DNA from: Limnohabitans sp. Jir61
Lineage (GTDB): Bacteria > Pseudomonadota > Gammaproteobacteria > Burkholderiales > Burkholderiaceae_C
Length of the DNA stretch: 64,000 nucleotides
NCBI RefSeq assembly: GCF_003063545.1
Contig: NZ_NESD01000001.1
Span: 682,001 to 746,000, forward strand
Direction of reading: 5' to 3'
Positions 16,413 to 23,791 of this stretch are shown here, one piece after another; position 1 is the stretch's first letter; each line of letters starts with the position of its first letter. Under the pieces are notes generated by a model that saw only the letters and a program-made list of their open reading frames with translations, did no database searches and was not told where the DNA came from. The translations under genes were made by a program, and so were the position numbers.

Positions 16413-19400
16413 TCAAATGGTCGGTTGGGATGGCGTAAACCCATGGAGTTGGTTGATGAATATCCAATCGTCTTGGATGGACTCTCGGAGGGTTCTAAGT
16501 TCGACCATCGTGTTGTAGGAGTCAGGGTCGATCATGTACTGGTAAATCTTGTCTTTGCCATTCTTTTTGGTCGATTTGATGGTTGATATTCCAACCATTT
16601 TCAAGAACCAATGCAGTTGTGTCGTTGGTTTAGATATGAGGTCACTCCTAAGTGGGTGATTGAACTGCCCTTGAACGTAGGCGCTTAGTTTTTTACAAGT
16701 CCGAATGAATTCAGTGAGATCAGACATCGTATAAATTGAAGTCAGATCAAAGTGACCATCTTTGAATGGAGGCGTGCTTGATAGCAGTGTGTTCATCAAC
16801 TCAACCTTTGCTTCCCACTCTTTAAGCCGATCAAACGGAATTGTTTTGTTACCTACGAAATACTTGATATTTTTTTGCTTCTTAATTTCTTTGATTAGGC
16901 TAGAGTCGGTGATAGCGTTGAAGAGTCTAAACTGGTTTCGTAGTTCTCCTCGTTGGTCTTTGCTGATAACACTCTCACTCAAGGGGCACTGATAAAACGC
17001 CTCAAGAGTCATGCGTCGGAATGACCAATAGCTATCTTCCGAGAGATTAGAGTCATCACCTAGAGCCTCTTGAATTACATCGAAGTCGGTTTTAGATATT
17101 GGTTTCGCATTTAATATATTTTGAATAAATTGTTCGTTATCAAGGCGTTTGCCTAACGCAATTGCATCCTTGCCTTGATCTGCAAATGCATCATTTTTTG
17201 CAATCAAAGTTGGAACCCAGCCTGTCTTGATTTTGTAATCAATGAAGTTCTTTTTTAGGTTGTTCTGTGAACGTCGCTGGTCAGAAACGATATGAGTTGC
17301 CATTGTTAAGAATGGGTCAGTCTCGTTGTAAATCTGCTCTCGTTTGATTGGATCAAATCCAACAAATGTGTTGGCAATTACTTGGTCAACTAGCAATTGA
17401 CGCTTGATGACACCGAACTCAGTTTCGAAATCAAACGTCCTTGGACTGAGCCAGACTCGTACATTTTTTGGGTGTCGGACACGGCGAATTTGTTGGTCGA
17501 TATCTAGGTGGGTGTTGATTAAAGACTCAAAGAAACCGTAGCAGCAATCAACAATTTTTTCATTATTTTCAAAAGTGAAATCAATTCCTGTTCCTAGAGA
17601 TGGACTGCACATGAATACATTGAATTTTTTGAATGTTTCCTGAAAAAATGAGGTGTTGTACTGCGCCTCATCTGTCCTCGAATTGGCAGAGGTCACAGCA
17701 AACGAAACACCATCACCGAACTTCTCCCTGATGCCTGCATGCAGGCGTTCAATCAGTCGTTTCGAGTTGGCAGCAACAAACAACTTTTTGCCATCGGCAA
17801 CGTCCATCATCATTCGACCTATTAGGTCGTCCTTGGATGAATAAATCTCAATCTGAGACTTGTCCGCTATGTGTTCATTGATGATTAACCACAGACGATT
17901 GTCTTTTGCCGCCGTGGGGGTAGTAATGCCACGCATCTCTGTTAACGTGAGGTATGAAGTCCAACCCAAGTCAGCATCAAGTGCTACTACGTTGGTTGCA
18001 GAGCTGATGACGTAACGCAACATCGAATAGATCGATTCCCGTCTTTTCATTGTGTCTGACAACAGATGGGCGAGAACTTGTTCGCATTCATCAATGACTA
18101 TGAGGTCATAGTCAATGTCTCTGACTTTCCAGAGACTGTCCAAGCAAACGCCATAACGTTTTCTTCTACGTTTGACCTCTTGAAAATCAAACTTGTCGTC
18201 GTCGAGGTAGCAGTTCAGACCCAGGCGGTTGCATAGCTGACGAATCAATGCTTGTCGATGACCAATCAATAAAATTTTGTAGTTGTTGGTAAGTAATCTT
18301 GGGGGTTCATCAGGATCGACATTTTCGACATCTTCAAGGGTCCGAAAGTCTTTGCTAACAATAAGATTTCTAATAATCTCAGTCAGTGATTCAGTCTTTC
18401 CTGAACCTTTAGGACTTCTTATGAGTGTGAGCCCGTTGTGCAAACCGTCAACTTCTAGATACTGGTGATTAACTATCTCTACAGATCCAATTCCCAGCGT
18501 TGGCATCTTTTTCGGATCAATGTGGTCGGGAAATACACGTAACTCTGACTTGGCATCTACCAGTTCACGAGATTGCTTGATGATCTTCACAAATTCATAG
18601 TCATCGTGCGTTCGTATGGCTTCCTCTTTTTCTGACTCAACCCACCAAGTCGTGCGACATACGATGCAAAACATGTAGGTTGATCCATGCGCATTTTTGT
18701 TGGTAAATGCACTGGCATTGCCATCGTTATGGAATTTGCAATGAATTTGAGTTTGTTGATTGAGATCGACAAGTCTTGTTAGAAGACCTGCTTTGGTAAA
18801 CGCCTCAAAATCACGTGGAAGCTTTTTTGTGCATCTTCTCGTGCCTGTATTGAAGTCTCCTGTTATTGAGTCAGTTTTGCTGATGATGGGGGCTGCTCGA
18901 CCGAGTTCGATTAATTCGTCAATTACGTCAGTCGGGATGTACCCATCAAAAACTTCATATCCTGCTGAACGATTGCCATATGAAATTCTCGATGCGTCGT
19001 GTGTACTGGGATCTCCGCAGAACTTCAATCCCAATGCTCGTTTGATAGCAACGTATTCGCTCGGATCAGTTAGATCACGTTCTAAGAGAAATCCCAGACG
19101 GAATCGATTCTCTTCAACTGTGTGTTTGACTGTCGTGTAGAAGAAGGTGAGGTGACTTCTTGCAAACTCATCCTCCAACACATCCTTGATGGTTGTGCCA
19201 GCATCGACATCGATCGATACGAGGTTTGTTAGTGAGTAGTTTTTGTTTGATCTGCTGCCATGTAATTGGGCGCAGAAGGCGTGTCCGTCATGAGCGACGG
19301 TATTGATGAGTTCATCGATCTTGAGTTCGACGTTTTCCCACTCTTTTGCCAAGTAGTAGAGATTGCCGCCGATGTTCTTGTCGACGATGTGGCGGTTGAT

Positions 19401-19427
19401 GGCAACCTTAGCTAGTTTTTGATTCAT
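16413..19427 (-). CDS. Plasmid-type replication protein, CyRepA1-like (primase-polymerase plus SF2-like helicase)
   Basis: This 1004-residue protein has the architecture of CyRepA1/origin-binding replication proteins. An N-terminal archaeo-eukaryotic primase-like region has an acidic pair in LVSIDVDAG (Asp73, Asp75) and conserved-looking RFRLGFLLERD and HDASRISYG segments. A zinc-finger-like CKFH...CIVC cluster follows near residues 229-257. A helicase core then has Walker A SPKGSGKT near residue 340 and a DEAD-like VIDECEQV near 442, followed by a motif VI-like QQIRRVRHP near 658. The C-terminal 300 residues are unrecognised. The family replicates small plasmids. The start has GGGGGA upstream, and a large cruciform-capable repeat lies in front of it. 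The gene belongs to the integrated element and implies extrachromosomal replication. Confidence 0.75.
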   Translation of the reverse strand: MNQKLAKVAINRHIVDKNIGGNLYYLAKEWENVELKIDELINTVAHDGHAFCAQLHGSRSNKNYSLTNLVSIDVDAGTTIKDVLEDEFARSHLTFFYTTVKHTVEENRFRLGFLLERDLTDPSEYVAIKRALGLKFCGDPSTHDASRISYGNRSAGYEVFDGYIPTDVIDELIELGRAAPIISKTDSITGDFNTGTRRCTKKLPRDFEAFTKAGLLTRLVDLNQQTQIHCKFHNDGNASAFTNKNAHGSTYMFCIVCRTTWWVESEKEEAIRTHDDYEFVKIIKQSRELVDAKSELRVFPDHIDPKKMPTLGIGSVEIVNHQYLEVDGLHNGLTLIRSPKGSGKTESLTEIIRNLIVSKDFRTLEDVENVDPDEPPRLLTNNYKILLIGHRQALIRQLCNRLGLNCYLDDDKFDFQEVKRRRKRYGVCLDSLWKVRDIDYDLIVIDECEQVLAHLLSDTMKRRESIYSMLRYVISSATNVVALDADLGWTSYLTLTEMRGITTPTAAKDNRLWLIINEHIADKSQIEIYSSKDDLIGRMMMDVADGKKLFVAANSKRLIERLHAGIREKFGDGVSFAVTSANSRTDEAQYNTSFFQETFKKFNVFMCSPSLGTGIDFTFENNEKIVDCCYGFFESLINTHLDIDQQIRRVRHPKNVRVWLSPRTFDFETEFGVIKRQLLVDQVIANTFVGFDPIKREQIYNETDPFLTMATHIVSDQRRSQNNLKKNFIDYKIKTGWVPTLIAKNDAFADQGKDAIALGKRLDNEQFIQNILNAKPISKTDFDVIQEALGDDSNLSEDSYWSFRRMTLEAFYQCPLSESVISKDQRGELRNQFRLFNAITDSSLIKEIKKQKNIKYFVGNKTIPFDRLKEWEAKVELMNTLLSSTPPFKDGHFDLTSIYTMSDLTEFIRTCKKLSAYVQGQFNHPLRSDLISKPTTQLHWFLKMVGISTIKSTKKNGKDKIYQYMIDPDSYNTMVELRTLRESIQDDWIFINQLHGFTPSQPTI

Positions 19428-19470
19428 AAATCCCCCGTGTATAGGTCGAGTCCGATTGACCTGTGACCGT

Positions 19471-19525
19471 GAATACTTGCAGGGGAGGGGGATGAGTTCG
19501 GACTCAGCGTCCCCTGCAAGTATTC
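19471..19525. repeat. Perfect 16-bp inverted repeat with nested hairpin upstream of the rep gene
   Basis: The arms 19471-19486 and 19510-19525 (GAATACTTGCAGGGGA and its complement) are perfectly matched. The 23-nt spacer contains a nested TGAGT/ACTCA stem with a TCGG loop. An 8-bp GAGTCCGA at 19448-19455 is complementary to TCGGACTC at 19498-19505, allowing an alternative fold. It lies between int and rep, 44 bp upstream of the rep start. It could be an operator, attenuator or replication origin; the lack of a T-run argues against a simple terminator. Confidence 0.65.
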
Positions 19526-19569
19526 CGTGTCTGAGGGTATTTATACAGTATTGATATGCTTTAGCTAAG

Positions 19570-20637
19570 TTATTTGTCTAGATTCATCTTGTTGATGAGG
19601 TCAGTTGCCTTACGTGAGACCTGTGCTTGCTCAATGTGGGCATAACGCATGGTTGTCTTGATGTCCGAGTGACCAAGGATTTCCTTGACCTCGTATAGGT
19701 TCATGCCATTCTGGATTAGACGGGTGGCAAGCGTATGGCGAAGGGTGTGTGCTGAGCAATCAGGCAACCCAGCTCGTTGGAATGCCTTGTGAAACGTCAT
19801 GTTGATGTGTTTTCTTGCCTCACCTTGTGCATTTGTAAAAACGAACTTGGAATTCCTGCTGACAAATCGTCTCAACAGCACTTTATGAACTCTGTCGCTC
19901 ATGTAGAGGACTGATTCGTTTTTAACTTTAGAGCGCCACAGAGCTATTGTCTTTCTTGCCATGTTGATTTGGGACCACTCAAGCGTGCAAATCTCACCAT
20001 GGCGTGCCCCTGTATCCAGCAAGATGATGATGAAGTCGTGGACATCTTGCATCTGCTTTTTAATGCGTGGTATCCGTTTTTCATAGGTTGCTAGACCCTT
20101 GACCTCACGCTTGGGATCAACTGCCTCAAGGAGGCGCTGCTCTTCTTCCACCGTCAGATAACGTAGGCGACCTCGGGACAGTTTGATACTGGGGATTTCG
20201 ACCTCAGGGACTTGATACCCCATCCGCTTGGCATATTTGATGGTGCCACCAACTTGGTTCAAGGCATGTTTGATCGTCTGATTGCTGTACGCCTTGCGTT
20301 CCATGTCGATCTTGAAGCGTTCAATGTCACGACTCTGCAGTAAGTGCAGGTGTGGAACGTATGAGAAGAACTCTGCTGCACGCATCGACCAGAGATTGAC
20401 AACGTAGTGACTGACGATCTTTTTCTTGGATGCTGAATACTCTTTGAATGCTTCCAGCGTGTCGATCGTTGGTTTGATGCCGAGTTGATATTGCTCGATT
20501 AGCTGCTTGCGCCAATTGGATTCGAGGCGTTCCGCAAGTTCTTTGTCAGTGGTCTTGGATGACTTGATGTACATCTTGCCGCCATACTGGAACTGGATGT
20601 ACAGGTACTTGGAACCTTCACGTTTGACGATTGCCAT
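19570..20637 (-). CDS. int: Tyrosine recombinase/integrase of the element
   Basis: This 355-residue site-specific recombinase has all catalytic residues visible: Arg212 in DTGARHGEI, Lys237 in SKVKN, His297-x2-Arg300 in HTLRH, His323 in LGHSD and the nucleophile Tyr332 in MRYAH. The N-terminal 60 residues look like an arm-binding domain (YLYIQFQYGGKMYIKSSKT) and residues about 60-150 like the core-binding SAM-like domain. It presumably catalyses integration at the 55-bp tRNA-Gly core. It sits in the middle-right part of the element and not at the end. No obvious Xis is adjacent, although either of the two small genes just upstream could serve. Confidence 0.93.
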   Translation of the reverse strand: MAIVKREGSKYLYIQFQYGGKMYIKSSKTTDKELAERLESNWRKQLIEQYQLGIKPTIDTLEAFKEYSASKKKIVSHYVVNLWSMRAAEFFSYVPHLHLLQSRDIERFKIDMERKAYSNQTIKHALNQVGGTIKYAKRMGYQVPEVEIPSIKLSRGRLRYLTVEEEQRLLEAVDPKREVKGLATYEKRIPRIKKQMQDVHDFIIILLDTGARHGEICTLEWSQINMARKTIALWRSKVKNESVLYMSDRVHKVLLRRFVSRNSKFVFTNAQGEARKHINMTFHKAFQRAGLPDCSAHTLRHTLATRLIQNGMNLYEVKEILGHSDIKTTMRYAHIEQAQVSRKATDLINKMNLDK

Positions 20638-20719
20638 GGGATGTGTCCGTTAAATGCGGTCACTGTCCAGTCAAATCACTGCTTGGGCAACGGGAGTGAA
20701 ACCGTCAATTTAATCGACG

Positions 20720-20749
20720 CTTCTAGTGGGTGATAGCCCCCACTAGAAG
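20720..20749. repeat. 11-bp perfect inverted repeat upstream of int
   Basis: CTTCTAGTGGG (20720-20730) and CCCACTAGAAG (20739-20749) form a stem with an 8-nt loop in the 122-bp gap between the small hypothetical gene and int. No T-run follows on the minus strand, so it may be a regulatory hairpin or operator controlling int, not a terminator. Confidence 0.5.
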
Positions 20750-20759
20750 GTGAGGGCGA

Positions 20760-21029
20760 TCAGTCTGCCTTCTGCTTACGGAACTTGCGGCTGATGTTGT
20801 AGTAATAGGTAGGGGAACCCTTGGGCGTTACGTCTGCCCCCTCGACGAATGCTCGGAGGACAACCTCACGATGCTCGTCATGGATTAGGCGAAAGATTGC
20901 CCTTGCTGCGTCTGCTTTGCTGCCCCCATTAGTCAGGATGGTTCGACCTTCTTGAACTGCCTTGGTATAGCGGTTCTTGTCCTTGGGTTCAATCTGTTGT
21001 TTAGGGGTTTCAGGGGTAGGTGTTGGCAC
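20760..21029 (-). CDS. Small hypothetical protein of the element
   Basis: The protein is about 89 residues if started at the GTG at 21029, which has GGAAG upstream and overlaps the end of the preceding gene by 20 bp. The same frame is open to 21116, but that N-terminal part is out of character (Trp/Arg-rich) and overlaps the other gene. The core, KADAARAIFRLIHDEHREVV followed by an RAFVEGADVTPKGSPTYYYN segment, looks like a compact helical nucleic-acid-binding protein. No function is recognised. The position directly before int would suit an excisionase or regulator. Confidence 0.55.
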   Translation of the reverse strand: MPTPTPETPKQQIEPKDKNRYTKAVQEGRTILTNGGSKADAARAIFRLIHDEHREVVLRAFVEGADVTPKGSPTYYYNISRKFRKQKAD

Positions 21030-21216
21030 TGTATTTCTTCCACAAAATGTTGATGATTTCCATGGCATTTGGGGTCGATATGCCCTCCATGCCAGAGATG
21101 TCCTCAAACAAGTCAAAGGCGACTTCTGTGAAATGACTCTGTGTCAAATTGAACCCACACTTCTCACGAATGACGTAGATAAGTCGGTATTGTTCGGCAG
21201 GGGAGAGTTGGTCCAT
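21010..21216 (-). CDS. Small acidic hypothetical protein of the element
   Basis: This 68-residue protein has an ATG preceded by AAGGTG. It is not recognised. It is predicted to be helical (SPAEQYRLIYVIREKCGF, then FTEVAFDLFEDI). The stop lies inside the start region of the next small gene, so the pair is translationally coupled. It heads the small-gene/int group on the minus strand. Confidence 0.5.
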   Translation of the reverse strand: MDQLSPAEQYRLIYVIREKCGFNLTQSHFTEVAFDLFEDISGMEGISTPNAMEIINILWKKYSANTYP

Positions 21217-21304
21217 AGGTCACCTTGGTTGCTGAGGTGAGGGGACCATCCCTGAGATTTAGTTGAAAGACAACTGGTGTTTATTAATTACCGAGGCTAA
21301 TTGA

Positions 21305-22120
21305 TCATGAACTTTTAGGAGGGCTCTTACTGCTTTCCTTTTTATTTCCCCTGTTCGACTTGTCTCTAAGTATTGATCTGTATTCAAGCACTTCAGGAAT
21401 GATGTGTGATTTGCCTCCCCAATCCTGCTTGTTTAGCTCTTTACCTACGTTCGGATTGGCATCATCTAGAAACAGAGATTGATTGATGTTCGATTTTGAT
21501 AACACGCTTGTAATGTAGGCATCAAATGCCTCATTAATTTTCGAACGACATGCCTGCGTAACGGATTCTGCAATTACGTCGGCGCCGCTTAATCCGTCAT
21601 CCATTTTTACGATTGCGGACTTTACACACTTGTCTCTTGCGTTGAGTGCATCTAATGCAGCAAGGTCATAGGTTTTTTGAACTGCCTTGGATACTTCGAA
21701 TTCATCTCTCTTAAAGTCGATTCTGATGGAGTTTTTTTGCGCTGTTGCGTCCATGGTTTTCACAAGCTCATTTAACCAATTTGATGTGCAAACTTCAGCT
21801 TCTGAATTAGGTAATAAGCTGCAGCTCCTCAAGTTATTGATGTTTAATTTTTTTAATTTTTGTAGATCGTTCAACTCTACTGTTGACCTGAATACTTTGA
21901 GTTGTTGAAAAGCAAAGTCGATAGCTTTAGCCTTTTCAATGAGTACTGGATTCAAACAAATTTGTTTCATGTGTGGGTGCAGACCAAGCGTTTTGTTGAA
22001 CTCGCACTCCGATGGAATTGAGCCTGCAAACGCCCATCCGACGGGCAATAAAAGAAGATTGACCGCCAATACGGTCTTTTGTGCTGATCTGAAGATGACT
22101 TTCATTTGGACGCTGAACAT
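21305..22120 (-). CDS. Probable secreted or periplasmic protein of the element, function unknown
   Basis: This 271-residue protein has an N-terminal Sec-type signal: a basic start, hydrophobic VLAVNLLLLPVGWAF and a probable AFA cleavage site. An internal Met at residue 6 (22105) is an equally possible start. The mature part has six cysteines (CEF, QICL, RSCS, EVCT, DKCV, QACR) and is mostly helical, with a charged Lys/Ser-rich tail. No known domain is recognised. It lies 90 bp downstream of the cyclase-like gene on the same strand, so the two may be cotranscribed, but the exported location does not match known Pycsar effectors. Confidence 0.55.
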   Translation of the reverse strand: MFSVQMKVIFRSAQKTVLAVNLLLLPVGWAFAGSIPSECEFNKTLGLHPHMKQICLNPVLIEKAKAIDFAFQQLKVFRSTVELNDLQKLKKLNINNLRSCSLLPNSEAEVCTSNWLNELVKTMDATAQKNSIRIDFKRDEFEVSKAVQKTYDLAALDALNARDKCVKSAIVKMDDGLSGADVIAESVTQACRSKINEAFDAYITSVLSKSNINQSLFLDDANPNVGKELNKQDWGGKSHIIPEVLEYRSILRDKSNRGNKKESSKSPPKSS

Positions 22121-22210
22121 GAACTTTATCGCTCTGTGTTATGGCTGGATCCACACGGCTGTTGAGGTGTGCGGACCCTACCTGTGATCATGAATGAGGA
22201 CAATAGGTTT

Positions 22211-23020
22211 TCAATCAAGTTTGCAGTTTTCTAAAGCTGCAGCTTGTTTTAAGAACCCCAATAACCAGTGCCATTTTTCTCGTTGTTTAGGTTCAAGATG
22301 TGTGTTGTTTACTTGCTGTTCCATTTTCGACTGTAATCTTGAATACCATGATGAGAGTTTTTTTGGCGATTCATTTGGGGCGAAAAATAATGAAGGCGTG
22401 AATGTGTTGACTGTCCAGTGTCCTTGATATTCGATCACCATACGGTTCATTGTTCCTGATGCTATGTCGATCCAGTATTTTGTCGCTTCTTTTCCAAGGA
22501 TGACTCTAGGGAAAATCGCTTCCTTTGACTCCAGTTCATAGGCGTCAATGAATGCCGGACCAACGATATTTGTCTTTGTGTGCCAAACATCGCCTATCTC
22601 TAGTCCCCCTCTCAGGAGAAAACCGTGATTCAGGAAAACTAACGAACACTGAATAATACGAGTGACTACGTCTTGGAATCCGTCAATGTCTTTATGTTCA
22701 GGTTGCTCTAGTCGTTGCGACAGGATGAGACTATCCGACACCTGTAGATATCGAGGGAATATCTCAGGGTGATTTTGTGCTCGAAATAGACCAAGTGTTG
22801 TTGCCTGCAGAAGGTTGCTTCTAGGAATCGCTGAGTTCAATAAATTGATGATTTGATTGATAGCCTCAAGGTTGCCTTGCTTAACTTGAGAGGTGAATCC
22901 GAGAGCATCAATAAAGGCAACGACTGATTTCTCGTAACAGACTTCTAACTTCTCAGTGTTCGGGTGCGAATGGTCAGGCTTTGGAAAAGCTGGAGATAAA
23001 AAAGTCATGCTACTTGTCAT
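22211..23020 (-). CDS. Class III nucleotide-cyclase-like protein (element cargo, possible defence or signalling gene)
   Basis: The protein is about 269 residues from the ATG at 23020. The frame is open to an ATG at 23086, but that start would overlap the 30-bp repeat. The pattern resembles class III adenylate/guanylate cyclase homology domains and the Pycsar PycC-like branch: a first metal-Asp motif VVAFIDALGF, a second acidic motif LQVSDSLIL, then LRGGLEIG, and GPAFIDAYELESKEAIFPRVI. The assignment rests on pattern recognition alone. It could make a cyclic nucleotide or be an inactive relative. It lies at the end of the mobile element, a usual position for cargo, and the secreted-protein gene follows it. 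Confidence 0.55.
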   Translation of the reverse strand: MTSSMTFLSPAFPKPDHSHPNTEKLEVCYEKSVVAFIDALGFTSQVKQGNLEAINQIINLLNSAIPRSNLLQATTLGLFRAQNHPEIFPRYLQVSDSLILSQRLEQPEHKDIDGFQDVVTRIIQCSLVFLNHGFLLRGGLEIGDVWHTKTNIVGPAFIDAYELESKEAIFPRVILGKEATKYWIDIASGTMNRMVIEYQGHWTVNTFTPSLFFAPNESPKKLSSWYSRLQSKMEQQVNNTHLEPKQREKWHWLLGFLKQAAALENCKLD

Positions 23021-23046
23021 GGCCTGATTGTCCAATATGCTCGCCG

Positions 23047-23276
23047 CTGCGGAAAACCAGTCTGGGTGATGATTGGCTAGACCCATTCCTTCAAACTGTT
23101 GAAGTTGGTCTAGGGATACAACAGACGACTTCTCTATATAAAAATCAAAAACACAGACCTGTTAGCCCCATCCGGAATTTGGAAGAAACAAGGTTGGTTG
23201 ATGTTGACTTACACCTTGGAATGTTGGAAGGTGTAGGCATAACTCCCTGCGGAAATCCAGTCTGGGTGATGACTGG
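23047..23276. repeat. Pair of 30-bp direct repeats near the right end of the element
   Basis: 23047-23076 and 23247-23276 match at 28 of 30 positions and are exactly 200 bp apart. Each contains CCAGTC-N8-GAYTGG, so each can form a hairpin. A third partial copy starts at 23336 (CTGCGGAAGACC), close to the right att repeat. A further imperfect hairpin lies at 23288-23328. They are too few and too widely spaced for CRISPR; they may be recombinase arm sites or regulator sites. Confidence 0.6.
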
Positions 23277-23376
23277 GGTAACCCAATCCACCACCTGTAT
23301 GTGTGGAACTGCTGGAACAGGTTAGTGGCGTCTCACTGCGGAAGACCTGTGGACGTTACGACACGTCATTAGGGGG

Positions 23377-23431
23377 TTGGGAAGCAAGAGTCCTACCATT
23401 GAACGACACCCGCAGAGGTGCTGGCATTGTA
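23377..23431 (-). repeat. attR-like 55-bp direct repeat (truncated tRNA-Gly 5' half)
   Basis: This is an identical copy of 13380-13434. It comprises the 5' 37 nt of tRNA-Gly(CCC) followed, in the upstream direction, by its leader and TACAAT -10 box. There is no 3' half, so it cannot give a tRNA. The chromosomal sequence to the right is presumably the original upstream promoter region of the tRNA. Confidence 0.9.
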
Positions 23432-23485
23432 TCGGGGCGTGATCTAAACTGAACGCACGACATGGTTTGAATATGGAGACGCACT

Positions 23486-23740
23486 TTGAAAAAAATAATC
23501 CAATGCTTGTGTTTGTTGGTCAGCGTTGCGGCAAACGCGCAAGGCTGCAACGATATCAAGGACAAAGACAAAGCCAACTATTGCCGTGCAATCGACACGA
23601 ACGACAAATCACATTGCCAAAAGATAGGCAGTAACGATTTGCTGAATCTGTGCATGGGCAAGGTTGAGAACGACATCAAATACTGTCGTCGTATTGCTAC
23701 TGACAAAATTAAGAAGCGATGTGAGAACAGCATTCGCTGA
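23486..23740 (+). CDS. Small secreted protein with periodic cysteines
   Basis: This 84-residue protein starts at a TTG with GGAG 7 bp upstream. It has a Sec signal peptide (hydrophobic IIQCLCLLVSVAANAQG, cleavage near ANA). The mature part has six cysteines at residues 21, 33, 44, 56, 67 and 79, spaced 12-11-12-11-12, each repeat unit reading roughly C-x2-I/V-x6-8-C and rich in Lys and Asp. It lies just outside the right junction of the element, in the region upstream of the original tRNA promoter. It is probably a disulfide-bonded periplasmic protein. The function is unknown. Confidence 0.65.
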   Translation: MKKIIQCLCLLVSVAANAQGCNDIKDKDKANYCRAIDTNDKSHCQKIGSNDLLNLCMGKVENDIKYCRRIATDKIKKRCENSIR

Positions 23741-23747
23741 AAACAAA

Positions 23748-23770
23748 ACAGCATCCAATAGGGATGCTGT
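23748..23770 (-). terminator. Intrinsic terminator of the winged-helix gene
   Basis: The 9-bp perfect stem ACAGCATCC/GGATGCTGT has a 5-nt loop. On the minus strand it is followed by TTTTGTTTTC. It lies 21 bp after the stop of the minus-strand regulator gene and 7 bp after the plus-strand Cys-rich gene, so it separates convergent genes. Confidence 0.7.
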
Positions 23771-23791
23771 TATGGGGGCGCGCAGCAAGAC

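Larger units (their letters stand above)
13380..23431. mobile_element. 10-kb integrative element in tRNA-Gly(CCC), replicon/satellite type
   Basis: The element is bounded by perfect 55-bp repeats (13380-13434 and 23377-23431); the repeat unit length is 9,997 bp. It contains a tyrosine recombinase, a 1004-residue CyRepA1-like replication protein, several small unknown proteins, a lipoprotein, a probable secreted protein and a cyclase-like protein. Most genes are on the minus strand, the lipoprotein gene being the exception. Base composition is clearly AT-richer than in the flanks. No relaxase, type IV secretion, terminase, capsid or tail genes are present. It is best described as an integrated plasmid or a satellite-like element. 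Integration is on the 5' side of the tRNA, which is unusual. The integrase gene is about 2.7 kb from the nearer end. Confidence 0.85.

Noticed and set aside
16232-16438. A 68-codon plus-strand frame in the gap after the replication gene
   Set aside because: It has no good ribosome-binding site, overlaps the rep gene end and crosses the inverted repeats; no protein-like pattern is visible.
23047-23276. CRISPR array
   Set aside because: Only two good repeat copies exist, 200 bp apart and not identical, with no regular short spacers and no cas genes.
22981-23325. A 114-codon plus-strand frame at the right end of the element
   Set aside because: It overlaps the start of the cyclase-like gene on the other strand and runs through both hairpin repeats; no ribosome-binding site or domain is seen.
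23377-23413. Second functional tRNA-Gly gene
   Set aside because: Only the 5' half up to the anticodon loop is present; the 3' half and acceptor strand are missing.
13380-23431. Prophage or ICE interpretation
   Set aside because: No terminase, portal, capsid, tail, lysis, relaxase or type IV secretion genes are present in the 10 kb.
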